64,000 nucleotides of DNA from Rhodococcus maanshanensis NBRC 100610 (GCF_001894865.1 NZ_BCXA01000025.1:1-64000); one strand, 5' to 3'; shown: positions 31,638 through 61,268, counted from the first letter of the stretch. Notes: generated by a model from the letters alone, not told the origin. A program made the numbers and translations.

Positions 31638-31904
31638 TCAGGCGACCGTCGCACGGGCGACCGAGCCCACTCCGTCGAGCAACGCGTCGACGAGCAACTC
31701 CGGGTCGCGTGACCAGGCGGCCCCGATCGTCTCGACCACCGAGGGGGTGAACATTCCGGAGGACCCGACCGTGTCGAGGAACTCCCCGAACTCGCCCGAC
31801 CTGATGGCGCCGATCACCACCTCGTCGGCCATGTCTTGATCCTCGAACTCATAGGCGAAAATCGCGCGGATGATCCCGTCGACTCCACTGGGCAGCCCGC
31901 TCAT
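31638..31904 (-). CDS. small protein of unknown function, paralogue B (88 aa)
   Basis: Starts at ATG 31904 with GGGAAGAGG upstream. The sequence MSGLPSGVDGIIRAIFAYEF leads into the same core as paralogue A: SGEFGEFLDTVGSSGMFTP, VVETIGAAWSRDPELLV, DALLDGVGS. About half the core positions are identical by eye. The protein is acidic, helical and soluble, with the invariant WxRDPELLVDALLDG near the C-terminus as the best family marker. It lies upstream of paralogue A in the same direction. Function unknown. Confidence 0.7.
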   Translation of the reverse strand: MSGLPSGVDGIIRAIFAYEFEDQDMADEVVIGAIRSGEFGEFLDTVGSSGMFTPSVVETIGAAWSRDPELLVDALLDGVGSVARATVA

Positions 31905-32114
31905 CGCCCACCTCTTCCCGATCCATATCGGACGCCTACCGAAATTGGTCTGCGTCTACGTGTAACGCATTCGCGCTACCGAGCGATAGGGGGAAACTTA
32001 GCCCAGCGGGCGGGGAGATTGGGTTGCTGTTGCGAGAACCTTCGGTTACGAAACGACAACTCCGACCGTATGCGGGTACCGGCGCCGTTATAAGCGGTGT
32101 GCCTCCAGCGAGCC

Positions 32115-32203
32115 GCAAGCAGTCGCCAGCGGTGATTTTCGAGCGACCTGCAAGCAGTCGCCAGCGGTGATTTTCGAGCGACCTGCAAGCAGTCGCCAGC
32201 GGT
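32115..32203. repeat. 35-bp tandem repeat, 2.5 copies
   Basis: The 19-bp core GCAAGCAGTCGCCAGCGGT occurs at 32115-32133, 32150-32168 and 32185-32203, separated by two identical 16-bp spacers GATTTTCGAGCGACCT. The array sits in the 312-bp gap between the paralogue B gene and the stop of the antigen-85-like esterase, ending 13 bases before that stop. The remainder of the gap (31905-32114) is more AT-rich than the flanks and holds no gene I can support. Confidence 0.85.
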
Positions 32204-32216
32204 GTGACTCTCGAGC

Positions 32217-33215
32217 TCAGATCCCGAGCGAAGCCGACAGCTGCGGCAGCGACTTGCGCAGGTCTTCCTGCCAGTACCCCCACGAATGGGTCCCGTTCGG
32301 CCGGAAATCGACAGTGGCCGGGATGTTCAGCTCGCGCAACCGGTCGGCCAGCTGACGGGTGCACTGATTGGTGGCGGCCTCGATCGCGCCGCCGATGACG
32401 ATCTGATCGGCGAGCGGGGGCGACTTCGGGTTGCGCGGCGCGTTCGGATCCTCGTGCACACCGGGCAGTCCGTTACCCGTGGAGATGTAGATGGACAGGC
32501 CCCGGAGCTTCTCGGCATTGAGGTAGGGGTCGTGCTCGCGCCAGGCAGGCCCGTCGTACGGGCCCCACATGTTCGTGGTGTTCGCGCCGCCCATCACCTC
32601 GACGACCGTGCGGATGTACGCCTGGCCGACCGGGTCGCTCGTACGCGCGCAGCCGCTGTAGGCGGCGACACCCTTGTAGAGCCCGGGCGACTGGATCGCG
32701 AGGTCGAGGACCGAACCCGCCGACATCGACAGGCCGCCGATCGAGTTCACCTTGTTCGTACCCAGCGCTTTGTCGATCACCGGCGGCAGTTCCTTGGTGA
32801 GGAAGGTCTGCCACATGTGTGCGACCCCCAGCTTGGGGTCGACCTTCTGCCAATCGGTGTAGTAGCTGAAGATGCCCGCGGCGGGGATCACGACGTTGAC
32901 GTTCTTGTCGGCGAAGAGCTCGAGGATGTCGGTCTGGTTCTCCCAGTTCGCCCCGTCCTCGCCTCCCCCCGCGCCGTTGAGCAGGTACAGGGTGGGCCGC
33001 GGCTCGCTGGTGTCCGCGGGCCTGATCACCTGCAGCGGGATCGCGCGCCCCATTGACGGCGAGTAGACGTTGACGTCCCACTGGCGGTCGGTGTGCTTGT
33101 CGATGCCCTCGACGCGCGCAGCGGTGGGAGTCTGCTCGGCGGGGGTCGCAGCGGCGGGCGCAACGCCCAGCAGAGCCGCGGTCAACAGCGTTGCCGCCAG
33201 CGTTCGTGCACGCAC
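32217..33215 (-). CDS. secreted antigen-85-like esterase / mycolyltransferase
   Basis: A 332-residue exported alpha/beta-hydrolase of the antigen 85/corynomycolyl-transferase family. It starts at GTG 33215 with GGGAGCG upstream; residues 1-25 are a signal peptide (TLAATLLTAALLGVAPAAA). The mature part has YSPSMGRAIPLQVIRP, YLLNGAGGGEDGANWEN, the nucleophile GLSMSAGSVLDLA (Ser near 163), and the catalytic His in NGTHSWGYWQEDL near the end. In mycolic-acid bacteria these enzymes transfer mycoloyl groups from trehalose monomycolate to trehalose or arabinogalactan in the cell envelope. Plain esterase activity is possible for individual paralogues. It is strong evidence for a mycolate-containing host. 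Confidence 0.9.
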   Translation of the reverse strand: MRARTLAATLLTAALLGVAPAAATPAEQTPTAARVEGIDKHTDRQWDVNVYSPSMGRAIPLQVIRPADTSEPRPTLYLLNGAGGGEDGANWENQTDILELFADKNVNVVIPAAGIFSYYTDWQKVDPKLGVAHMWQTFLTKELPPVIDKALGTNKVNSIGGLSMSAGSVLDLAIQSPGLYKGVAAYSGCARTSDPVGQAYIRTVVEVMGGANTTNMWGPYDGPAWREHDPYLNAEKLRGLSIYISTGNGLPGVHEDPNAPRNPKSPPLADQIVIGGAIEAATNQCTRQLADRLRELNIPATVDFRPNGTHSWGYWQEDLRKSLPQLSASLGI

Positions 33216-33370
33216 TTCGCTCCCACTTTCGCTCGAGAATCGTGCGCCACCCTAGTTCGCTTTCCCGAATCGGACGTACGTCCATTCAACAGAGTGGCAC
33301 ACGTCACATTTTCTGGATTCGATGCGCACCCAACTCGAGAAACAGCCAAGCCCGCCGGCTTTCGGTGCCA

Positions 33371-33376
33371 TAGACT
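33371..33376 (+). promoter_or_regulatory. -10 hexamer for leaderless GT2 gene a
   Basis: TAGACT ends exactly six bases before the GTG at 33383, where no Shine-Dalgarno is present. The same arrangement recurs before the next two glycosyltransferase genes. No clear -35. Confidence 0.4.
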
Positions 33377-33382
33377 CCGCCC

Positions 33383-34264
33383 GTGCTACCCCAACTGGTA
33401 TCCGTCATCATTCCCGCATATAACGGTCTTCCGCTGATCGACGAACAGCTCGACGCGTTGGCCGCGCAGGACTACACCGGCGCCTTCGAGGTCGTGGTGA
33501 GCGACAACGGGTCCACCGACGGCCTGCGGGAGCACCTGGCCCGCCATCCGCTCGCCGATCGCCTGCAGCTGCGGTGGGTCGACAGTTCCGACAAACAGGG
33601 CACTCCGCACGCCCGCAATGTCGGTATCGCCGCCGCGCATGGCGACTTCCTCGCCTTCACCGATCAGGACGACCGGGTCCATCCGGGCTGGCTGACCGCG
33701 CTCACTCTCGCCGCACAGGACTTCGACGCGGTCGGCGGAGCGGTGGAAACGGCGTCGATCAACACGGCCGAGGTGGCCTCGTGGCGCCCGATGCCCGCAA
33801 CGGACGAACGCTTCAAGGAGATCGGCTACCTGCCCTACGCGATCGGGTGCAATTTCGGAATCTGGCGTCCGATAATTGAGAAGGCCGGCGGCTTCGATGA
33901 GTCCTTCACTCGGGGCGGGGAGGACATGGCTCTGTCATGGACACTTCAGCTCAAAGGCTTCACCCTCGGCCACGCCCCCGGTGCCCTGGTGGCCTACCGT
34001 TTTCGGACCACCTACCGCGACACCTGGCGCCAGCTGCGCGGATACGGCGAAAACTCGGTCAAGCTCTATCTCGCCTTCCGTGAGCATGGGTTCCCGCGAC
34101 ACTCCGGGAAGAATCTCGCGCTCTCCACTGCCGGAGTCATACTCCTCAATCCGGTTGTGCCCCGATTCATCGCGCGGATCCCGCGCGGAATGTGGTTCGC
34201 CCAGACCGGCTTCCTGGTCGGCAAGATCCGTGCCAGCATCAAATACCGGGTGTTCTATATCTGA
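33383..34264 (+). CDS. family 2 glycosyltransferase, paralogue a
   Basis: A 293-residue GT-A-fold transferase starting at GTG 33383. VSVIIPAYNGLPLIDEQLDAL opens the nucleotide-sugar domain; VVVSDNGSTDGL binds the nucleotide; the metal-binding DxD is AFTDQDDR; and GGEDMALSW supplies the ED catalytic base region. The C-terminal ~60 residues are hydrophobic and basic (IPRGMWFAQTGFLVGKIRAS IKYRVFYI), suggesting membrane contact. Sugar donor and acceptor are unknown. It is closely related to the genes at 34306, 35257 and 38015. Likely leaderless. Confidence 0.9.
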   Translation: MLPQLVSVIIPAYNGLPLIDEQLDALAAQDYTGAFEVVVSDNGSTDGLREHLARHPLADRLQLRWVDSSDKQGTPHARNVGIAAAHGDFLAFTDQDDRVHPGWLTALTLAAQDFDAVGGAVETASINTAEVASWRPMPATDERFKEIGYLPYAIGCNFGIWRPIIEKAGGFDESFTRGGEDMALSWTLQLKGFTLGHAPGALVAYRFRTTYRDTWRQLRGYGENSVKLYLAFREHGFPRHSGKNLALSTAGVILLNPVVPRFIARIPRGMWFAQTGFLVGKIRASIKYRVFYI

Positions 34265-34293
34265 GTTCGCCTCGTCGCCGTGCTCGCTGTGGC

Positions 34294-34299
34294 TATCAT
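34294..34299 (+). promoter_or_regulatory. -10 hexamer for leaderless GT2 gene b
   Basis: TATCAT ends six bases before the GTG at 34306, with no Shine-Dalgarno in between, mirroring the gene before it. Confidence 0.4.
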
Positions 34300-34305
34300 C
34301 CCCAC

Positions 34306-35202
34306 GTGACCGCACCTGCACGCGTACCCAGCTTCGTTTCCGTGATCATCCCGGCGTACAACGCCAAGCACACGATCGACGCACAGCTGTCGGCGCTCGC
34401 CGCCCAGGACTACCCGGGCGGGTTCGAGGTGATCGTAAGCGACAACGGGTCCACCGATGGGTTGCAGGATCACATTCGGAACCATCCGCTGGCACAGGAC
34501 CTGACCCTGTCGGTCGTCGACAGCTCCACCTCCCCGGGCGCCGCGCATGCCCGCAACGTCGGCATCTACCAGGCCAAGGGCGACTTCCTCGCATTCTGCG
34601 ACGCCGACGATCAGGCCCACCGACAGTGGCTTTCCGCCCTGGTCGAGGCGGCCCCCGCGAGCGATGCGGTCGCAGGCACTGTGGAGACCTACACCCTCAA
34701 CTCCGCTGAGGTACAGCGGTGGCTGCCGATGCCCGACCCGAGCGAGAGGCCCATGTTGTTCGGTTGGAAGCCCTCACTCTTCTCGGGTTCCTTCGGAATG
34801 TGGCGGACGACCTCGGAAGCCGTGGACGGGTTCGACGAACGCTACGCGCGCGGCGGCGAGGACAACGACCTCGCGCTGCGCATCCACCTCGCGGGATTGA
34901 GCCTCGCCCACGCGCCCGAAGCGCTTGTCTCGGTCCGTCTACGCAGCACGTTCAGGGACGTGTGGCGCCAGATGGTCAAGTACGGCGAAGCGGATGCCAA
35001 GGTCTACGCTGCCTACGTCGATCAAGGCGTACCCCGTCGGCCCCGACTCGCCGTCTTCGTCGAGGTCCTGCGACTTACGCTGACCAATCCGCTTCTGCCG
35101 CAGCGGATCTCGGGTACCTCGCGCGGACACTGGGTACAGTCCTGCGCACATCTGGTCGGCAGGACGATCGGTAGCGTCAAGTACCGGACGTACTTCCTCT
35201 AG
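34306..35202 (+). CDS. family 2 glycosyltransferase, paralogue b
   Basis: A 298-residue GT2 protein starting at GTG 34306 (VTAPARVPSFVSVIIPAYNA). The longer ORF to 34192 overlaps the end of the previous gene and is not used. Motifs: VIVSDNGSTDGLQDHIRNHPL, DxD in AFCDADDQAHRQWL, and RGGEDNDLALRIHLAG (ED). The conserved C-terminal signature GSVKYRTYFL closes the protein as in the sister genes. It lies 41 bp after paralogue a with its own -10-like hexamer. Function as for the others: transfer of a sugar from a nucleotide donor to a surface polymer, lipid or peptide, not determinable from sequence. Confidence 0.9.
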   Translation: MTAPARVPSFVSVIIPAYNAKHTIDAQLSALAAQDYPGGFEVIVSDNGSTDGLQDHIRNHPLAQDLTLSVVDSSTSPGAAHARNVGIYQAKGDFLAFCDADDQAHRQWLSALVEAAPASDAVAGTVETYTLNSAEVQRWLPMPDPSERPMLFGWKPSLFSGSFGMWRTTSEAVDGFDERYARGGEDNDLALRIHLAGLSLAHAPEALVSVRLRSTFRDVWRQMVKYGEADAKVYAAYVDQGVPRRPRLAVFVEVLRLTLTNPLLPQRISGTSRGHWVQSCAHLVGRTIGSVKYRTYFL

Positions 35203-35244
35203 GCGAGCACCCATGCTTTCAGAGAGAATCGACTCACCCGGCCG

Positions 35245-35250
35245 TAGGAT
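35245..35250 (+). promoter_or_regulatory. -10 hexamer for leaderless GT2 gene c
   Basis: TAGGAT ends six bases before the ATG at 35257, the third repetition of this spacing. Confidence 0.4.
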
Positions 35251-35256
35251 CCGCGG

Positions 35257-36147
35257 ATGACTCGTGATCTGCCGCGCCTGGTGTCCGTCATCGTCCCCAC
35301 CTTCAACTGCGCTCACCTGATCGAGGTGCAGTTGACCGCGCTCGCCGAGCAGGACTACCCGGGTGAGTTCGAGGTCATCGTCAGCGACAACGGGTCAACG
35401 GACAACCTTCCCGCGCTCCTCACGAACCACCCCCTGGCGGCGCTGCTGAACCTGCGATGCGTCGACTCCGCGGGGGTCGTGGGCGCCTCGCATGCCCGGA
35501 ACGTCGGGATCGGACACGCGCGCGGCGACTTCCTCGCGTTCTGCGACGCCGACGATCGGGCGCACCCGAACTGGCTCACGGAAATGGTCAAGGTGGCGTC
35601 GACCTCCGACGCGGTTGGCGGGCCCATCGAGACCGCTTCCCTCAACGCCCCGCACATCGCGAAGTGGCTACCTGTCCCGCCGCCCGACCAGCAAGGCTCC
35701 GCCGCGGGGATGTTCCGCATTGTAGGTAGCTGCAATTTCGGGTTGTGGCGCAGCGTCTTCGACGCAGTCGGCCCCTGGGACGAGTCTTACGTCACCGGCA
35801 GCGAGGACGCCGACTACTGCCTGCGGCTGCAATTGGCCGGGTTCGGTCTTTCGCACGCGCCGAAGGCCCTGATGGCCTACCGGGTCCGTACTTCGCACTC
35901 TGAGTTCCGAAAGCAGCAGTCGGCGTGGGCCCAGTCACAGGTCCGGATTTACGCGCAGTACCGCGACCGCGGCGCCCAGCGTCCGCCGCTGACGATGTCA
36001 CCCATGCAGCTAATCATGCTCGCACTCCACAACCCTGCCCTCCCCCGGTCGCTGAGGCAGCTCTCCTACGGCGAGTGGCTGTTCTACGCGGCCGGCATCG
36101 CCGGGCGGGTCCGCGGCAGCATCAGGCACCGGGTGTATTTCGTCTGA
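35257..36147 (+). CDS. family 2 glycosyltransferase, paralogue c
   Basis: A 296-residue GT2 protein starting at ATG 35257 (MTRDLPRLVSVIVPTFNCAH). Motifs: VIVSDNGSTDNLPALL, DxD in AFCDADDRAHPNWL, GSEDADYCLRLQLAG (ED), and C-terminal GSIRHRVYFV. It differs from copies a and b in the acceptor half, where GSCNFGLWRSVFDAVG is kept but flanking residues diverge, so acceptor specificity may differ. It ends ten bases before the convergent stop of the unrelated GT2 gene on the minus strand. Confidence 0.9.
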   Translation: MTRDLPRLVSVIVPTFNCAHLIEVQLTALAEQDYPGEFEVIVSDNGSTDNLPALLTNHPLAALLNLRCVDSAGVVGASHARNVGIGHARGDFLAFCDADDRAHPNWLTEMVKVASTSDAVGGPIETASLNAPHIAKWLPVPPPDQQGSAAGMFRIVGSCNFGLWRSVFDAVGPWDESYVTGSEDADYCLRLQLAGFGLSHAPKALMAYRVRTSHSEFRKQQSAWAQSQVRIYAQYRDRGAQRPPLTMSPMQLIMLALHNPALPRSLRQLSYGEWLFYAAGIAGRVRGSIRHRVYFV

Positions 36148-36157
36148 CGGTGGGTGG

Positions 36158-37117
36158 TCACACGGTCGCAGTGGCGCCCGCCAACCTCCGTGCACCCTGC
36201 TGCCTGGCGCGCCGCAGCTCGCGCCGCGGGGACCCGAGCAGGATTTTCGCGCGAGACGCCCGATCAGGGCCCCGGACCACCGAGGCCAGGAACAGGTCCG
36301 TCCACACCAGGCACCCCCATCCGAATCCGCTCGCGCGCAACGACCGCGGCAGCGAACGGTCGGCCACTACCTTGGACAGGATCCGGTAGCGGTCCAACCA
36401 GTCCTTGTTCTGTGCGGCGTTGACAAAGGACTCCGATGCCCCGTGGTGGTATCGAATCGACAATTCGTCCGGGGTCCACGCCACCGTCGAGCGTTGCATG
36501 ATGCGCATCCACAGGTCCATGTCGACGAGCTGATAGATCCCCTCGTCCAGGCCGCCGACATCGAGGGCCGTGCTGCGCCGGACCATCACGCAGGTCGGCT
36601 CGCCCACCCAGTTCCCCCGCGCACCGCTGCGGACATACTGCGCCACCAGCGCGGCGCCGTCGTTGGTGGACCCCAGGTCCCGAAAGTTCTGCTCGAGGCG
36701 TCCATGCCGCTCGCGCCAGGTCACGTCCTCGGTCTCGATGATCCTCGGCGCGAAGGCGAGCCCGATTGCGGCGTCGTCGAACAGCGGCGAGAGGGTCGAA
36801 AGGCAGCCCGGCAGCAGGCGGTCGTCGCCGTGCACGAACTGGATCGCCCTGCCCCTGGCCAGGCTCAGACACCGATTGTGGTTGCCGACGAGACCGAGCC
36901 TGACCTCGTTGCGAAGGACTCGTGCGTTCTCGCCGGCCAGAGAGCGGGCAATCTCGTAACTGCCATCGGTGGAGTCGTCGTCGACGATCAGGAGCTCGAA
37001 GTCCCGGAAGTCCTGACCGGCGATGCTCTCCAGGCAGCGCGCGATGGTGTCGGCGTTGTTGTACATCGGGATACAGACGCTGACCGCCGGGGCCGAGCAT
37101 TCGGTTTCGACTGACAC
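36158..37117 (-). CDS. family 2 glycosyltransferase (divergent type)
   Basis: A 319-residue GT2 protein starting at GTG 37117 with GGGAGAG upstream. SVCIPMYNNADTIARCLESI, LLIVDDDSTDGSYEIA, the DxD-like FVHGDDRLLPGCL, and a catalytic region MDLWMRIMQRS (in place of the ED motif of its neighbours) place it in another GT2 subgroup, typical of polysaccharide assembly. The C-terminus is Arg-rich (SPRRELRRARQQGARR), suggesting membrane or polyphosphate contact. It is convergent with paralogue c and divergent from the acyltransferase gene. Confidence 0.88.
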   Translation of the reverse strand: MSVETECSAPAVSVCIPMYNNADTIARCLESIAGQDFRDFELLIVDDDSTDGSYEIARSLAGENARVLRNEVRLGLVGNHNRCLSLARGRAIQFVHGDDRLLPGCLSTLSPLFDDAAIGLAFAPRIIETEDVTWRERHGRLEQNFRDLGSTNDGAALVAQYVRSGARGNWVGEPTCVMVRRSTALDVGGLDEGIYQLVDMDLWMRIMQRSTVAWTPDELSIRYHHGASESFVNAAQNKDWLDRYRILSKVVADRSLPRSLRASGFGWGCLVWTDLFLASVVRGPDRASRAKILLGSPRRELRRARQQGARRLAGATATV

Positions 37118-37373
37118 TTCTCTCCCTCACCTGGCTCAGGTATCGATCGACGCTCGCGGACGCCGCGCCGGCCATTCAACCAGCCCGGCCGACCGCTGTC
37201 GGCGATATTTGGCAGCGCGGGGTCCGAGGGAGCGGGTTCGAGAACTTTGAAGGACGGTAGCGGTGCGAACGGGTTACCCTCTCCACTGGCCCGCGCAGCG
37301 CGGGCGGGGAGACGGGGGTCGACTCGGCGGCACAGCCGCCGCATGTCGCGAACCGTCGGCAAGGGCGGAGCAC

Positions 37374-37982
37374 ATGAATCTATTCCGGTTGCGGCGGACC
37401 TCGAAGCTCAAGGACATCGAGAAGGTCCAACGCCTGGGGCTCGGCACCGTCGGGGTGGGAACCTACGGAAACCCGAAGATCCTCACCTTCACCCACGACC
37501 CGACGCGCCTGACGATCGGCTCGTACTGCTCCATCGCGGACGAAACGCTGATCGTGCTCGGCGGTCAACACCCCACCGACGAAGTAACGACCTATCCCTT
37601 CCGGATCATGCTCCAGCTCCCCGGGGCGGGCGAGGACCGTCACCCCCTGCCGAAGGGTGACATCGTCATCGGCAGCGACGTGTGGATCGGTGCGCGCGTG
37701 ACCATCCTCAGCGGTGTCGACATCGGGCACGGCGCGATCCTCGGCGCGGGTGCCGTCGTCTCGAAGGACGTGCCTCCCTACTCCATCGTCGGCGGCAATC
37801 CGGCCCGTCTCATCAGGAAGCGGTACGACGAGGAGACGATCGACAAGCTGCTGCAGATCTGCTGGTGGGACTGGCCGCAGCAGAAGATCGTCGAGAATCT
37901 GGAACTCCTGTCCGCACGCGATCCGTCCGAGTTCCTCGAGCGCCATCTGCCCGCTGCCGGCGGCGACCGGTCCCGAGCCTGA
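37374..37982 (+). CDS. hexapeptide-repeat O-acyltransferase (CatB/XAT-like)
   Basis: A 202-residue left-handed beta-helix acyltransferase. Start ATG 37374 (MNLFRLRRTSKLKD); the upstream part of the ORF is leader DNA. The motif IGSYCSIADE begins the coils, GGQHPTDEVTTYPF carries the catalytic-type His of xenobiotic/CatB acetyltransferases, and GSDVWIGARVTILSGVDIGHGAILGAGAVVSKDVPPYSIVGGNPAR forms the last turns. It probably transfers an acetyl or similar group from acyl-CoA to a sugar hydroxyl made by the neighbouring glycosyltransferases. The 256-bp upstream divergent region shows no convincing promoter. Chloramphenicol acetyltransferase activity is not implied. Confidence 0.87.
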   Translation: MNLFRLRRTSKLKDIEKVQRLGLGTVGVGTYGNPKILTFTHDPTRLTIGSYCSIADETLIVLGGQHPTDEVTTYPFRIMLQLPGAGEDRHPLPKGDIVIGSDVWIGARVTILSGVDIGHGAILGAGAVVSKDVPPYSIVGGNPARLIRKRYDEETIDKLLQICWWDWPQQKIVENLELLSARDPSEFLERHLPAAGGDRSRA

Positions 37983-38014
37983 GCCAATTCATCGTCATGA
38001 GTCGTGAGGAACGC

Positions 38015-38902
38015 ATGCCAGCGCAAAGCCCTGACCTCGTCTCGGTCATCATCCCCGCCTACAACGCGATGGGTGTCATCGATGTGCAGTTGACCGCACT
38101 GGCGGAGCAGGACTACCAGGGCACGTTCGAGGTCATCGTCAGTGACAACGGGTCAACGGACGGCCTCGCCGAGCACATCGACGGCCACCCGCTCCGGGAG
38201 GTCCTCGACCTCCGCCGCGTAGATTCGTCCGCCACGAAGGGCGCCCCCCACGCCCGCAACGCCGGAGCGGCGGCGGCCCGCGGCGAATACCTGGTGTTCT
38301 GCGACGCCGACGACATGGTGCACCCGGAATGGCTCGGCGCCTTGGTCGCGGCCGGGCAGGAGTACGACTCGGTGAGCGGGCCGGTCGAGACAACCACCCT
38401 CAACACCCCGAAGGTCGCCTCCTGGCGCCCCGTGCAGCCGCCTGACAAGCCTGAGGAGACACCCGGATTCCTCAACTTCGGACTGTCGGGCAATCTCGGG
38501 ATATGGCGTAGCGTCTTCGACTCGGTCGGCGGCTTCGACGAGTCGTTGAACGTCTGCGAGGACATCGACATCTCGTGGCGACTCCAGCTCGCGGGCTTCA
38601 CCCTGGGCCACGCGCCCAAGGCCATGGTGGCCTACCGCCTGCGTGACAACTACCGTGCGCTGTGGCGCCAGGCCTTCGCGTATGGTGAGGCCGGACCGCA
38701 GTTGTACAGGGACTATCGATGTTACGGCCTGCGGCCCACCAAGCCGTTTCCGCTCCTGGTTTACGTGCTGGCCCTGGTGTTCAGGAGTCCTATCGTCCCC
38801 CGGTTCATCTCCCGCCTTTCCATGGGCGGGTGGATCTACTACACGGCCTTCTTGGCTGGCCGGCTCTCCGGCAGCATCAAGGAACGGATCTGGTGCGTCT
38901 AG
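38015..38902 (+). CDS. family 2 glycosyltransferase, paralogue d
   Basis: A 295-residue GT2 protein; ATG 38015 is preferred (GAGGA five bases upstream) over ATG 37997, which has no ribosome-binding site. It is the fourth member of the paralogue group: VSVIIPAYNAMGVIDVQL, VIVSDNGSTDGLAEHI, DxD in FCDADDMVHPEWL, CEDIDISWRLQLAG (ED), C-terminal GSIKERIWCV. Unlike copies a-c it has a normal Shine-Dalgarno and follows the acyltransferase gene by 33 bp, so it is cotranscribed with it. Its stop overlaps the end of a remnant on the minus strand by a CTAG. Confidence 0.9.
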   Translation: MPAQSPDLVSVIIPAYNAMGVIDVQLTALAEQDYQGTFEVIVSDNGSTDGLAEHIDGHPLREVLDLRRVDSSATKGAPHARNAGAAAARGEYLVFCDADDMVHPEWLGALVAAGQEYDSVSGPVETTTLNTPKVASWRPVQPPDKPEETPGFLNFGLSGNLGIWRSVFDSVGGFDESLNVCEDIDISWRLQLAGFTLGHAPKAMVAYRLRDNYRALWRQAFAYGEAGPQLYRDYRCYGLRPTKPFPLLVYVLALVFRSPIVPRFISRLSMGGWIYYTAFLAGRLSGSIKERIWCV

Positions 38903-39086
38903 ACGAACCAGGCGCAGTGCCGGAACCCCTCCGGAGTGTTGATCGAGAGGGACTCCAGCGCGCTGCTCACGAAGCCGATCTCGCGAGCGACTTCACCAGC
39001 GCCGACAGCCACCGCTGGTGCGCACGATCGATGGCATCGCGGATCGTATGCCGGGATGATGATCGCCACCAGCGTCGGTGGCTGCC

Positions 39087-39090
<4 letters not shown>
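38899..39090 (-). pseudogene. possible degenerate small gene directly downstream of the NRPS
   Basis: A 63-codon frame opens with GTG 39090 overlapping the NRPS stop (GTGA) and ends at 38899. Its second half (AREIGFVSSALESLS, INTPEGFRHCAWFV) has strong G/C third positions and looks coding. The first half does not; there the coding-like signal is in the neighbouring frame (DAIDRAHQRWLSALVKSLA), the one that continues from the NRPS past its TGA. This is the pattern of a frameshifted remnant of a larger protein's C-terminus. No family recognised. A genuine 63-residue coupled protein is the alternative. Confidence 0.35.
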
Positions 39091-61004
<21,914 letters not shown>

Positions 61005-61035
61005 AATCCGACCCCTCAATAGAGCAACAACTCGT

Positions 61036-61054
61036 GCAGGTTAGGCGATCCGGG
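61036..61054 (-). promoter_or_regulatory. partial iron-box-like sequence upstream of the NRPS
   Basis: Aligned to the IdeR/DmdR consensus (TTAGGTTAGGCTAACCTAA), 12 of 19 positions match, including a run of nine, AGGTTAGGC (61038-61046). On the minus strand this contains TAACCT, which could be the -10 of the NRPS promoter, leaving a leader of about 25-30 bases to TTG 61004. The second half-site is poor. No other box is seen. Confidence 0.35.
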
Positions 61055-61175
61055 TGTCGCCGCGCTGGCAGTTCGGATGAACGTCCGACCAATTCAGATG
61101 CCGAGCATGTTCGCCCGGGACCTCCCCGCGCTCACAAATTTCGACTTTTCCCGCATTCCCCCAGGTCACCGCGAG

Positions 61176-61191
61176 TGTGACGTACATCACA
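61176..61191. promoter_or_regulatory. CRP/GlxR-type cAMP-receptor site
   Basis: TGTGACGTACATCACA fits TGTGA-N6-TCACA at all ten fixed positions. It lies in the 264-bp divergent gap between the NRPS and the deaminase gene, 77 bases upstream of the deaminase ATG and immediately before a -10-like TAGCGT (61192-61197). It could control either gene. Confidence 0.55.
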
Positions 61192-61268
61192 TAGCGTTAA
61201 ACATGTGGCCGACCGGACTGGAACGCGCGGGCGTTGACAGCGGTGCGCGCGTGCACTGAGGTGTGGAC

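Noticed and set aside
33291-33306. A CRP/GlxR-like site between the esterase and GT2 gene a
   Set aside because: Only one half-site is good (AGTGG-N6-TCACA), so it is not better than chance.
37374-37982. Chloramphenicol or streptogramin acetyltransferase
   Set aside because: The CatB-like fold is also used for sugar O-acetylation, and all neighbours are glycosyltransferases.
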